From: Gammaproteobacteria bacterium
GTDB taxonomy: Bacteria > Pseudomonadota > Gammaproteobacteria > Pseudomonadales > Azotimanducaceae
Direction of reading: 5' to 3'
Assembly: GCA_020832085.1 (NCBI GenBank)
Contig: JAFIFJ010000157.1
Coordinates: forward strand, 1-33,705
DNA: 33,705 nucleotides
Numbering within the stretch: position 1 is the first letter of the stretch; each line of letters begins with the position of its first letter. A program made the position numbers and the translations under genes. Below, piece after piece: positions 11,086-23,311 of the stretch. The notes below the pieces were generated by a model. The model did not search any database, was not told the origin of the DNA, and saw only the letters and a program-made list of their open reading frames with translations.

Positions 11086-12549
11086 TCAGGGCAGGTCGCT
11101 GGACCCCATCAGGTGGCGATCGATTTCCCGGGCGGCCTCCCGGCCTTCGTTGATGGCCCAGACCACCAGGGACTGACCGCGGCGGCAGTCGCCGGCCGCA
11201 AAGACGCCGTCGATGCTGGTGGTGAAGCGGCCGTGCTCCGCCTGATAGTTGGAGCGCTGGTCGTATTCGAGACCGATGGCGTCGCTGACCGCGTGCTCAG
11301 GGCCGAGGAAGCCCATGGACAGCAGGATGAGGTCGGCTTCCCAGTCCTTCTCGGTGCCCGGGATCTCCTTGGGCCCCCCTTCCGACCACTCCACCTCCAC
11401 CGTGCGGATGCCCTTGACGTGGCCATTGCCGTTGTCGATGAAGTTCTTGCCGGAAATGCAGTAGACCCTGGGGTCATCGCCGAATTTATGGGCGGCCTCC
11501 TCGTGGCCATAGTCGACGCGAAAGATCCGCGGCCACTCCGGCCAGGGGTTGTTGGGCGCGCGCCCCTTGGGCGGCTGCGGCATGATCTCGAAGTTCACCA
11601 GCGACTTGCAGCCGTGGCGCAGCGAGGTGCCGATGCAGTCGGTGCCGGTGTCACCGCCACCGATGACGATCACGTTCTTGTCTTTGGCCGAGATGTAGGC
11701 GCCGTCGGCGTGTTCCGAGTCCAGCAGACTGCGGGTGTTGGCATGCAGGAACTCCATGGCGAAGTGGACACCCGCGAGTTCGCGACCCGGAATGGGGAGA
11801 TCCCGCGGGCGGGTCGCACCCGTGGTGAGCAGCACGACGTCATAGTCGTCCCGCAGTGCCCGGACGTCGAGACTGCCGTCACTGCCATCGGCCACGGTGG
11901 TTCCGGTGACGAACTCCACGCCTTCGGCCGCCAGCAGATCCACCCGTCGCTGGACCACGTCCTTGCCGAGCTTCATGTTGGGAATGCCGTACATCAGCAG
12001 GCCACCGATGCGGTCGGCACGCTCGAAGACAGTGACCGTGTGTCCGGCCTTGTTGAGCTGGTCCGCGGCGGCGAGCCCGGCCGGCCCCGAACCGACCACT
12101 GCCACATGACGTCCGGTGCGGTGGGAGGGCGGTGTGGGGACAATCCAGCCTTCGGCATAGCCCCGATCGACGATGGCCTGCTCGATGTTCTTGATGGTCA
12201 CGGCCGGGTCGGTGATGCCGAGTACACAGGCGCCCTCACAGGGAGCCGGGCACACCCGCCCGGTGAACTCGGGGAAATTGTGTGTCGCATGCAGGCGGTC
12301 GAGGGCGTCGCGCCAGCGGCCCTGGTACACCAGATCATTCCACTCGGGAATGAGGTTGTAGATCGGACAGCCGTGAGGGGCGGACTGGCAGAAGGGCACG
12401 CCGCAGTCCATGCAGCGGGCACCCTGGGTGCGCAGCCGCGCTTCGTCCGGTGGCGTGAAGATTTCCTTGTAGTCCACCAGCCGCGCGGCTGCGTCCCGGT
12501 AGGGTGCGGCCTGGCGTGGAAACTCCTTGAAACCGGTAGGCTTACCCAT
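11086..12549 (-). CDS. gltD: Glutamate synthase small subunit
   Basis: NAD(P)H-oxidising beta subunit of glutamate synthase, which passes electrons through FAD and 4Fe-4S clusters to GltB in ammonia assimilation. The protein is about 487 residues. Cysteine groups at about 46, 49, 54, 61 and 100, 104, 108 form the iron-sulfur fold. The FAD motif [15 protein letters not shown] lies near residue 150 and a second nucleotide motif [13 protein letters not shown] near 293. I start at ATG 12549, which gives the canonical MGKPTGF with AGGAG 11 bases upstream; GTG 12558 is possible but only two bases from that site. It lies 93 bases downstream of gltB in the same operon. Its end is 12 bases from the convergent damX end. 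Confidence 0.96.
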   Translation of the reverse strand: MGKPTGFKEFPRQAAPYRDAAARLVDYKEIFTPPDEARLRTQGARCMDCGVPFCQSAPHGCPIYNLIPEWNDLVYQGRWRDALDRLHATHNFPEFTGRVCPAPCEGACVLGITDPAVTIKNIEQAIVDRGYAEGWIVPTPPSHRTGRHVAVVGSGPAGLAAADQLNKAGHTVTVFERADRIGGLLMYGIPNMKLGKDVVQRRVDLLAAEGVEFVTGTTVADGSDGSLDVRALRDDYDVVLLTTGATRPRDLPIPGRELAGVHFAMEFLHANTRSLLDSEHADGAYISAKDKNVIVIGGGDTGTDCIGTSLRHGCKSLVNFEIMPQPPKGRAPNNPWPEWPRIFRVDYGHEEAAHKFGDDPRVYCISGKNFIDNGNGHVKGIRTVEVEWSEGGPKEIPGTEKDWEADLILLSMGFLGPEHAVSDAIGLEYDQRSNYQAEHGRFTTSIDGVFAAGDCRRGQSLVVWAINEGREAAREIDRHLMGSSDLP

Positions 12550-12642
12550 CGGTGGCACTGCTCCTGCTTGCTTGAGCCCACATCACTCACCGAGTCCCGG
12601 CTGCGAATGCGGATCTGTTGGTCAATACGGCCGGTCCGCCTT

Positions 12643-17244
<4,602 letters not shown>

Positions 17245-17489
17245 GCGCTTCTCCATCTCTAACCCGCTCGTATTCGTTGGTCACCCGCCCGTGAGCCGTG
17301 GGGCTGCTGTGCTACTTGACCGCTTAGGACGTCGTAGCCGGTGACGGCCCCATCGCCGACTTTCGTCCGCCGTGAGTCGTCCTGGTCCGCACCCGGACAT
17401 GGCTACTTTGCTGCGCCTTCAGATTGCTGTCGCGGGCACAATCAGCACCCGCCCCAGTGTCCAGGCCGGCAGCCGATTCCCCCGAAGAG

Positions 17490-17503
17490 ACGGTAAATAC
17501 CGT
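17490..17503. promoter_or_regulatory. Palindrome in the gltB leader, possible operator
   Basis: ACGGTA-AA-TACCGT is a perfect six-base inverted repeat with a two-base AT centre, about 17-30 bases downstream of the predicted gltB start of transcription. That position suits a repressor operator. The regulator is unknown. Confidence 0.4.
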
Positions 17504-17526
17504 GGCCGCGGCGCGGCCGGCAGGGG

Positions 17527-17554
17527 AATTTAGCACCCGCGACGGATAAGTCAA
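17527..17554 (-). promoter_or_regulatory. Sigma-70-type promoter of gltBD
   Basis: On the minus strand, TTGACT (17554-17549), a 16-base spacer and TAAATT (17532-17527) form a good sigma-70 promoter; TGC just before the -10 adds an extended -10. Transcription would start near 17520. It is the best-formed promoter in the window. Confidence 0.65.
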
Positions 17555-17614
17555 CCAGCCGGACCCGGTGAACAGCGCTTGTCATCGCAGCCCCCGGGGC
17601 TCGATGATCGACCC

Positions 17615-18079
17615 ATGAGTGAGCGCCACCGCTTTCCTGTCCTCGTCCATACCCTGATCTTCAGTGCTGATCAGCTGCTGCTGCTGCGTCGGGCCGGCAC
17701 CGGGCTCTACGACGGCTTCTGGGCGCCGCCGGGTGGCCACATGGAGGCAGGAGAAACGCCACGGGAGGCGGCCCTGCGGGAAACCCGGGAGGAACTGGGG
17801 TTCGCGCTGGACTGCGAGCAGCTGCAGGCGGTGGGGCTCATGCACTACGCCGGCGGCGGGGGCGGCTTCAACCTGCTGTTCGCCGCCCGCCTCGAGCAGC
17901 AGCGTTCCCCGCAGTTCGACCGCAACATTGCCGACGCCGCCCAGTGGTGGCCGCGGCAAGCGCTGCCCGAGGCGCGGGTGCGCTGGTTGGACGCGGCTGT
18001 GGCGCGCTGTGACCGGGGCGCCCTGGAGCAAGCGGCAGCGCAGGGCGCGCCGCCCCGCTGGTACGTCGAGGGCCCATGA
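17615..18079 (+). CDS. Nudix hydrolase
   Basis: Predicted pyrophosphohydrolase of the Nudix family, cytoplasmic, probably acting on a nucleoside diphosphate derivative or oxidised nucleotide. The 154-residue protein carries the Nudix box at residues 41-63: Gly41, Glu47, then RETREELGF, with all metal-binding glutamates present. The position normally taken by an aliphatic residue after RE is Thr57, a mild deviation. I use ATG 17615; a TTG at 17579 would add 12 residues without homology. It is divergent from gltB, and malate dehydrogenase follows 86 bases later. The small size and the [14 protein letters not shown] segment resemble MTH1/ADP-ribose-type members, but the substrate cannot be told. 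Confidence 0.88.
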   Translation: MSERHRFPVLVHTLIFSADQLLLLRRAGTGLYDGFWAPPGGHMEAGETPREAALRETREELGFALDCEQLQAVGLMHYAGGGGGFNLLFAARLEQQRSPQFDRNIADAAQWWPRQALPEARVRWLDAAVARCDRGALEQAAAQGAPPRWYVEGP

Positions 18080-18090
18080 CGGAGGCGCTC

Positions 18091-18099
18091 TGGTACAAT
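18091..18099 (+). promoter_or_regulatory. Extended -10 promoter of mdh
   Basis: TGG-TACAAT (TG at 18091-18092, TACAAT at 18094-18099) is an extended -10 element just after the Nudix gene. It would give a leader of about 60 bases for mdh, which contains a GTCCCG/CGGGAC hairpin at 18120-18133. No clear -35 is seen, as is common for extended -10 promoters. Confidence 0.5.
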
Positions 18100-18165
18100 G
18101 CGCGCCGCTCGTGCCCTGAGTCCCGCCCGGGACCAAAACGAATCGCGAATCAAGAGGATAGACAC

Positions 18166-19143
18166 ATGAAACAACCCGTCCGCGTTGCGGTGACCGGCGC
18201 TGCAGGTCAGATCGGCTACTCCCTGCTGTTCCGGATTGCCTCGGGCGACATGCTCGGCAAGGACCAGCCCGTGATCCTGCAGCTGCTGGAGATCACCCCG
18301 GCAATGGACGCGCTGCGCGGCGTGGTCATGGAACTCGAGGACTGTGCCTTCCCGCTGGTGGCCGGCATCGTTCCCTCTGACGACCCCAACATTGCCTTCA
18401 AGGATGCGGACTACGCGCTGCTGGTGGGCTCGCGCCCGCGCAGCAAGGGCATGGAGCGCAAGGACCTCATCGAGGCCAATGCTGCGATCTTCTCGGTTCA
18501 GGGCAAGGCACTCAATGACCACGCCAACCGTGCCGTGAAGATTCTCGTGGTGGGCAATCCGGCCAATACCAACTCGCTGATCGCGCAGCGCAACGCGCCT
18601 GACCTGGATCCGCGGCAGTTCACCGCCATGACGCGGCTGGACCACAATCGCGCCATGGCCCAGCTGGCCCAGAAAGCCGGTGCCCACGTCACCGAGGTGG
18701 AAGGTCTGTGCATCTGGGGCAACCACTCCGCGACCCAGTATCCCGACATCCATCGGGCCACCGTCAAGGGCACGCCAGCGCTCGAGCTGGTGGATCGAGA
18801 CTGGTACGCCAAGGAAATGATTCCGGTGGTGCAGCAGCGCGGCGCCGCCATCATCGAGGCCCGCGGGGCGTCCAGTGCCGCGTCGGCCGCCAATGCCGCC
18901 ATCGATCACATGCGCGACTGGGCGCTGGGCTGCGACGGGATCGTCAGCATGGGTGTGTACAGCGACGGCAGCTACGGCATCGAGAAGGGGCTGATCTACT
19001 CCTTCCCGGTACGTTGTGCAGGCGGCGACTGGGCCATCGTCGAGGGCATCGAGGTCAACGACTTCTCCCGTGAGAAGATGAAGGCCACCGAAACGGAACT
19101 GGCGGAAGAAAAGGGCGCCGTCGCCCACCTGCTGAAGGACTGA
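18166..19143 (+). CDS. mdh: Malate dehydrogenase
   Basis: Oxidises malate to oxaloacetate with NAD in the TCA cycle. The 325-residue protein starts with the NAD-binding motif GAAGQIG (residues 11-17). The substrate-binding arginine loop [13 protein letters not shown] lies at about 89-101 and the catalytic His187 in [11 protein letters not shown]. This is the roughly 325-residue MdhA type found in Xanthomonas, Burkholderia and actinobacteria rather than the 312-residue E. coli type. The start ATG 18166 has AGAGGA nine bases upstream; the frame is open back to 18076, but that part has no homology. It is followed in the same direction by three small genes. Confidence 0.96.
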   Translation: MKQPVRVAVTGAAGQIGYSLLFRIASGDMLGKDQPVILQLLEITPAMDALRGVVMELEDCAFPLVAGIVPSDDPNIAFKDADYALLVGSRPRSKGMERKDLIEANAAIFSVQGKALNDHANRAVKILVVGNPANTNSLIAQRNAPDLDPRQFTAMTRLDHNRAMAQLAQKAGAHVTEVEGLCIWGNHSATQYPDIHRATVKGTPALELVDRDWYAKEMIPVVQQRGAAIIEARGASSAASAANAAIDHMRDWALGCDGIVSMGVYSDGSYGIEKGLIYSFPVRCAGGDWAIVEGIEVNDFSREKMKATETELAEEKGAVAHLLKD

Positions 19144-19177
19144 CCCCCTTCCGGGCTGCTCACGAGCGAGGACTGCG

Positions 19178-19441
19178 ATGCCATCATCAAGACTCCAAGA
19201 GTCTCTGGAATCCATCCGTCGGGAACTCGACGATGCCGGCACCATGGACGATGCCGATCGTGCCTTGCTCGAGCAGGTCGCTGCCGATATCGAGCGTGTG
19301 CTCGACGAAGACGACGAGACCACGCCCGATACCGTCCGCGGCCGCATGGAAAAGGCGGCCGTGGACTTCGAGGCCAGTCATCCACGCCTGGCGCGGGTGA
19401 TGAACGAGATCGTCGATGCCCTGGGCCGCATGGGCATCTGA
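19178..19441 (+). CDS. DUF4404-like small protein
   Basis: An 87-residue acidic helical protein of unknown function that matches my memory of the DUF4404 family: an N-terminal helix, an LLEQVAADIERVL helix, and the C-terminal signature FEASHPRLARVMNEIVDALGRMGI in two parts (FEASHPRLA, then DALGRMGI). It has no signal or membrane segment and is probably cytoplasmic. GAGGA six bases before ATG 19178 supports the start. It lies 34 bases after mdh and could be cotranscribed. Confidence 0.8.
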   Translation: MPSSRLQESLESIRRELDDAGTMDDADRALLEQVAADIERVLDEDDETTPDTVRGRMEKAAVDFEASHPRLARVMNEIVDALGRMGI

Positions 19442-19521
19442 GGTCACGGGCGCGGCCGGTTGCTGAATTTTGAACTTCGGCAGCGTACATCCTGTCACGG
19501 GCGACGTGCGGGAGAGTCACC

Positions 19522-19821
19522 ATGAACGCCATCAGCAACGTCCGCAGTCAGCTTTTGCCGCTGGTGGATGCCCTGGTCCTGCAACTGGAGACCGACCGGG
19601 ATCCCGGCTCGGCGGCCTGGTTCCGGCACGTGGCGGCAGCCCTGGAAGCGGCACGGGAGGAAGAGGATCTGCTGCTGATCTTCCTCGAGCAGCTCGGACC
19701 GACTGGCCCCATGGCCGATGCGGCCCAGTTCAGCGCCCTGGCCCGCCTCCGCCTCGATCAGCTGCTGGCTCAGGCCGAAGCCGTGGCTTTCGCCTTTTCC
19801 GCCGACGGTGATCCTCATTGA
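19522..19821 (+). CDS. Hypothetical helical protein
   Basis: I do not recognise this 99-residue protein. It is almost entirely predicted helix, acidic and leucine-rich, with no cysteine, no signal peptide and no membrane segment. GGGAGAG before ATG 19522 is a good ribosome site. Its stop codon overlaps the TTG start of the next gene (TTGA), which suggests translational coupling to the GDSL esterase. Real coding is supported by the ribosome site, normal composition and tight packing. Confidence 0.7.
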   Translation: MNAISNVRSQLLPLVDALVLQLETDRDPGSAAWFRHVAAALEAAREEEDLLLIFLEQLGPTGPMADAAQFSALARLRLDQLLAQAEAVAFAFSADGDPH

Positions 19822-20441
19822 AGGCCAGCCGGAGCAGCCGATGGATGGCCGCCGCGGCACTGCTGCTCGCCTTCGCCCTGGCGGGCTGCAGCAGTGGACC
19901 CGAACTGACACCCCTGGGCGCCGACGCCCGGGTCGTGGCCTTCGGGGACAGTCTGACCTTCGGTACCGGCGCCCCGGCCAGGCAGGGCTACCCCGAGGTG
20001 CTGGCGGAACTCACCGGACTGACGGTGATCAACGCAGGCGTTCCCGGTGAAACCACCACCGCGGGCCGGCAACGTCTGCCCGGCGTCCTCGCAGAGCACA
20101 GCCCGGCACTGGTGATCCTCATTCACGGTGGCAATGACACCCTGCGGCGCCAGCCCCCTGAGACCACACGCGACAATCTCGCCGCCATGATCGGGACCAT
20201 TCGCGCCTCCGGCGCCCAGGTGGTGATGCTGGCGGTGCCGGGAGCTTCCCTGACGCTGGCTCCGCCGGCCTACTATGCCGAGGTGGCCGACGCCGAGGCG
20301 GTACCCATGGACGACGGCACCCTCCGGCGCCTGATGCGCAGCAGCGAATACAAATCCGATCAGGTCCACTTCAACGCACGGGGATACCGCCTCCTGGCCG
20401 AAGCGGTGCGGGAACTGCTGCTGGCCAGTGGTGCGCTTTAG
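19818..20441 (+). CDS. GDSL-family esterase, TesA-like lipoprotein
   Basis: SGNH hydrolase, probably an acyl esterase or thioesterase/lysophospholipase I relative, anchored to a membrane as a lipoprotein. The 207-residue protein has a basic N-terminus, a hydrophobic stretch and lipobox LAGC (Cys24). The four SGNH blocks are present: GDSLTFG (Ser45), NAGVPGETT, GGND (Asn106) and DQVH (Asp181, His184). E. coli TesA is a soluble periplasmic protein, so the lipobox differs. TTG 19818 is the likely start, because the ATG at 19845 would remove the basic n-region. It overlaps the preceding gene by four bases and converges on the SnoaL-like gene 215 bases on. Confidence 0.9.
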   Translation: MKASRSSRWMAAAALLLAFALAGCSSGPELTPLGADARVVAFGDSLTFGTGAPARQGYPEVLAELTGLTVINAGVPGETTTAGRQRLPGVLAEHSPALVILIHGGNDTLRRQPPETTRDNLAAMIGTIRASGAQVVMLAVPGASLTLAPPAYYAEVADAEAVPMDDGTLRRLMRSSEYKSDQVHFNARGYRLLAEAVRELLLASGAL

Positions 20442-20656
20442 ACCCCGGCGCTGGGCTTCGCGGGCTTGCAATCGATCCGCGCCCGGCGGAATGCCACCAG
20501 ACTTCGCTTGCTCGCCGGCGGCGCCGAGCCCGCGGGAGCCCGCCGTGGGGGCGATGGGTTTGGCTGTGCGGAGCTCGACAGTTCCTTGTCAGACAGCGCC
20601 ACTTCCATGGCTGAACCGCTGGACACCCCTGCGGTCGGGATCACGCCTTGAGGCCC

Positions 20657-21127
20657 TCAATCGAACTTGCTCTTTTCCACGCTGTAGGCGTCGCTCTCCT
20701 CGACCCGGGGCCGCAGGCACTGGAAGTACCACTTGCCGTCCCGGCGGACGAAGTCGTCCTGGTAGTAGCCGATGATGCGGTGGAACTGCACGCTGCCGTC
20801 GGGAGCGTTGCCCGTGTAGGCCATCACGAAACGCCAGTGGCCGGTGGCAGTGTCCCCGTTGACCTCGATCTGGGGGTTCATGACCATGTGCGCCGAGTTG
20901 CGGATGCGGCCGCTGGCGGCCAGGTTGCTCATGAAGTTGCGGATCTCGTCGCGGCCTTCACAGTAGGCCAGCCCGGGCGTGTCCCAGATCCCATCTTCCA
21001 CGAACAGGGCGGTGAGGGTATCGGCGTTGTGGTCATCGTCGCAGCCCGCACAGTAGCGGGCCTTGAGCTGGCGGATCTCCTCGATGTCCTCGAGCCGCTG
21101 CAACCTCTCTTCGATGGTCATGGCCAT
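20657..21127 (-). CDS. SnoaL-like (NTF2-fold) protein
   Basis: A 156-residue protein with the NTF2-like fold of the SnoaL_4 group. This fold serves enzymes such as dehydratases and cyclases as well as binding proteins, so the substrate is unknown. The typical opening helix IEEIRQLKARYC is followed by DDDHNADTLTALFVEDGIWD, then a mid-region HMVMNPQIEVNGDTATGHWR and a strand RRDGKWYFQCLR. The cytoplasm is likely, as no signal is seen. I use ATG 21127 because GGAGG lies eight bases upstream; the frame is open to 21181 without a ribosome site. The gene is divergent from the 21354 gene. Confidence 0.82.
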   Translation of the reverse strand: MAMTIEERLQRLEDIEEIRQLKARYCAGCDDDHNADTLTALFVEDGIWDTPGLAYCEGRDEIRNFMSNLAASGRIRNSAHMVMNPQIEVNGDTATGHWRFVMAYTGNAPDGSVQFHRIIGYYQDDFVRRDGKWYFQCLRPRVEESDAYSVEKSKFD

Positions 21128-21181
21128 GCGTGCATCCTCCCAAAATGAAACCGCCGCCAAGTAAGCCACGACCGAGCCCAA

Positions 21182-21222
21182 CCCGGAAGGCCGGACCCCG
21201 GAAGGCCGGACCCCGGAAGGCC
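21182..21222. repeat. 15-base tandem repeat, 2.7 copies
   Basis: The unit CCCGGAAGGCCGGAC repeats without mismatch (21182-21196, 21197-21211, partial to 21222). It lies in the 226-base divergent gap between the SnoaL-like gene and the 21354 gene. The unit contains the palindrome-like GGCC core. It could be a slippage product or stacked binding sites. Confidence 0.75.
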
Positions 21223-21353
21223 TCAGGGCATCCGGCTGTCCCCATCACTCAGGTCCTACCCCTGCCCGCGATCAGGGTTTCTCTCGACGGCGCCGACGAC
21301 CGCCACTCCCTAACCTTCCCCCATCAGCGTCGCGCACCGTGGGGACATCGGGG

Positions 21354-22073
21354 ATGGAGAGGAACTTCTGGCTTGCCGGCGCGTTGACCTTCGCACTGGT
21401 TCTGACGGCCCACTTCCTGTCCGCGCCTCCCGGCCAAAGAATCGAGAGTGACCACTCACTAGCGGCGAACGACGCTACGCCCAATCCAGTTCTGGACACC
21501 CAAACATCAGTTCTGGACACCCACGAATCGTGGACGCCCGGCCCCGGAGCCCTGGATCGAGGTCTGCGAGGTCTGGACACCCAGCCGCCCCTATCCTTGG
21601 CGGAGGGCCCCATTCTGGACAGTCAGGAATGGGGCCACGGGTCGATCTTCGGCGAGCGGGCGGTGGCCGCAGGGCAGGGACCGGTGGCCGATCTCGCCTC
21701 CATGGAGGCGGTGGTCTTCGATCGCCAGGGACTCGATGCTGCAGAGCCCGGCTCGGTGCTGCCCCTGGCTATGCCCCACCTGGCGGGTCGCTACGACTGG
21801 CTGGTGGAAGAGGCCATCGTGGACTCCGATGGCGTCCGCACCCTGCGCGGCCAGCTGCTCCATCAGCAGCAGGTCTGGCCGGTCGTGTTCACCCTCGGTG
21901 CGTCCTCGGTGCTGGCAACGCTGCACACGCCGGAAGGGGCCATTGAAGTCGAGGCCTTCGGCGCCGTCGCCTGGATCGTGGCCAGCGCAGACTTCCAGGT
22001 CCGCGCTCGACCTCACCTGAGTGACTGGATGCTGCCGGAACGGCCGCCGGCCGTCCCGCCGATGCACCTGTGA
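21354..22073 (+). CDS. Exported protein resembling a metalloprotease propeptide
   Basis: A 239-residue protein with one N-terminal hydrophobic segment (about 5-23), a signal anchor or signal peptide. A low-complexity region follows at about 40-100, containing LDTQ, LDTH and LDTQ repeats. The C-terminal domain (about 120-225) has the pattern GSVLPLAMPHLAGRYDWLVE, a DG turn, RGQLLH, PVVFTLGASSVLATLHTPEG and AVAWIV. I know this strand pattern from the N-terminal propeptide region of bacterial reprolysin-like proteases, where it precedes the catalytic domain in one chain. Here it ends at 22073, at the point where the protease gene begins. ATG 21354 is preceded by GGGGA; GTG 21339 is also open. 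The family call is inference. Confidence 0.6.
   Translation: MERNFWLAGALTFALVLTAHFLSAPPGQRIESDHSLAANDATPNPVLDTQTSVLDTHESWTPGPGALDRGLRGLDTQPPLSLAEGPILDSQEWGHGSIFGERAVAAGQGPVADLASMEAVVFDRQGLDAAEPGSVLPLAMPHLAGRYDWLVEEAIVDSDGVRTLRGQLLHQQQVWPVVFTLGASSVLATLHTPEGAIEVEAFGAVAWIVASADFQVRARPHLSDWMLPERPPAVPPMHL
21487..21583. repeat. Repeated CTGGACACCCA motif inside a coding region
   Basis: CAGTTCTGGACACCCA occurs twice exactly (21487-21502 and 21508-21523, period 21). GTCTGGACACCCA follows at 21571-21583 and a partial TTCTGGAC at 21613-21620. A further CTGGACACCC lies in the gap at 20619-20628. The coding copies are in the same frame and give LDT(Q/H). Confidence 0.7.
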
Positions 22074-22102
22074 TGCCCGTCCATCCTGTTCGGAGTAAAG
22101 CC

Positions 22103-23311
22103 ATGCGCGCCGCGACGATGACCCTGCTGCTTTGCGTTGCCTGGCTCGGGGCCGCACCCCGGGTGCAGGCCAGCATCGCTGAAGTGGATCTGCTGGCCTA
22201 CTACACGCCGGATGCCTCTGAGCGCTATCAGGGCGATGCCGCCACCCGTATCCGCCATCTGCTGCAGGTGGCCAACGACTCTTTTTCGCGCAGCGGCGTG
22301 GCCCTGCGCATCCGTCTGGTCGCCGTCGAGCACCTCGATCAGCAACCCGTCGTGGATGCGGTGACGACCCTGGCAGCGCTGACGCGGGGGCAGAACGACC
22401 TCTACGCCTCCGTCCATGAGCGCCGGGAAAGCCTGGGCGCGGACATGGTGGTGCTGTTCGGCCGCTACGCCAACGACGGGCATTGCGGGCTGGCCTGGCA
22501 GGGTGGACGGGGCGCCCCCGGTCGTCTCGACGGGGTCGATGCTGCCCACGCCTTTGCGTTCGTCGCCATCGATTGCTCCACCTACACCCTGGCCCATGAA
22601 ATCGGTCACATGCTGGGTCTGGCCCACAGTCGGGACGAAGTTCCGCAGGGCGGGACCCTGCCCCACGCGGTTGGTCACGGTGTCGCCCGATCCTTCGTGA
22701 CGATCATGGCGGATCCGAACCGCTACGGGGCTCCGCGACTGCCCTACTTTTCCTCGCCGCGGCTGCACGCCTGCATGGGCCAGCCCTGTGGACGCGAAGC
22801 CTCCGATCCTGTGGCCGGCGCCGATGCGGTGGCCATTCTCAACATCACTGGTGCTCAGATGGCCGGTTACCGGAGCCCCCCGCGACAGGCCGTCACGGCG
22901 TCGGCCCCGGCTGCAAAATCGGCCCCGATCCTGTCGCCCGCAGCAGCAACCCAGGCGGCGAAACCCGCCATCGTCCCACCCAGCCAGCCCGGCGCGGTCA
23001 AGCAGCAGGCGTCCCAGGGGATGACCGCTCCCCATGCTCTGGCACCGAACACCCTCACCCAACCGGCGACCTTGCACTCCGCTCTGCTGACAACTGCTGC
23101 CAAGACTTCACTGCATGCCCCGCCCCAGGGCTCCCAGATCAACTCCACGATCGCCGCGAACGGGAAGGCCCCCAAGGCCAAGAAGACCAAAGCACCCAAA
23201 ATCAAGGCGGCCAAGGTCAAGAAAACCAAGGCCCCCAAAGTGAAGGCAGCGAAGCTCAAGAAAGCCAAAGCGCCCAAGACCAAGAAGGCCAAAGTGGCCA
23301 ATGCGAAGTGA
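22103..23311 (+). CDS. Secreted metzincin (reprolysin-like) metalloprotease with Lys-rich tail
   Basis: Zinc endopeptidase exported by a signal peptide of about 23 residues (a basic start, then TMTLLLCVAWLGAAP, ending near VQA). The catalytic domain is at about 27-265 of 402: VDLLAYYTP opening, the zinc site HEIGHMLGLAH (His165, Glu166, His169, His175) and a Met-turn at about Met202 (TIMADP). An Ala/Pro/Gln-rich linker at about 270-350 leads to a tail at 355-402 with 22 lysines in 48 residues, built on a 13-residue KAPKxKAAKxKK repeat. ATG 22103 has GGAG seven bases upstream; GTG 22070 and ATG 22073 also open the frame. The usual propeptide is missing from this chain and may be the preceding gene. 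The next gene overlaps by 11 bases. Confidence 0.87.
   Translation: MRAATMTLLLCVAWLGAAPRVQASIAEVDLLAYYTPDASERYQGDAATRIRHLLQVANDSFSRSGVALRIRLVAVEHLDQQPVVDAVTTLAALTRGQNDLYASVHERRESLGADMVVLFGRYANDGHCGLAWQGGRGAPGRLDGVDAAHAFAFVAIDCSTYTLAHEIGHMLGLAHSRDEVPQGGTLPHAVGHGVARSFVTIMADPNRYGAPRLPYFSSPRLHACMGQPCGREASDPVAGADAVAILNITGAQMAGYRSPPRQAVTASAPAAKSAPILSPAAATQAAKPAIVPPSQPGAVKQQASQGMTAPHALAPNTLTQPATLHSALLTTAAKTSLHAPPQGSQINSTIAANGKAPKAKKTKAPKIKAAKVKKTKAPKVKAAKLKKAKAPKTKKAKVANAK

Larger units (their letters stand above)
17245..17614. other. Divergent intergenic region gltB / Nudix gene, with gltB leader
   Basis: About 370 bases without a gene. It contains a minus-strand promoter (17527-17554), an inverted repeat (17490-17503) and a GC-rich hairpin GGCCGC-GGC-GCGGCC (17504-17518). 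Two further small hairpins follow in the gltB leader: GATTG/CAATC at 17422-17443 and GTCCG/CGGAC at 17385-17398. If the promoter is used, the gltB leader is about 275 bases, long for a simple 5-prime UTR. A 76-codon open frame on the minus strand (17324-17554) shows no domain and overlaps the promoter, so I reject it. I recognise no known riboswitch. Confidence 0.5.

Noticed and set aside
17324..17554. A 76-codon minus-strand open frame before gltB
   Set aside because: It begins inside the predicted -35 of the gltB promoter, has no ribosome site and no recognisable sequence; the stretch is better explained as leader.
18076..18165. An upstream extension of mdh starting at an ATGA overlap with the Nudix gene
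   Set aside because: The added 30 residues do not resemble malate dehydrogenase, and a promoter and a good ribosome site lie inside this stretch, so ATG 18166 is preferred.
20442..20656. Possible small gene between the GDSL esterase and the SnoaL-like gene
   Set aside because: Short open frames exist on both strands, but none has a ribosome site or credible composition; I see only one CTGGACACCC motif there.
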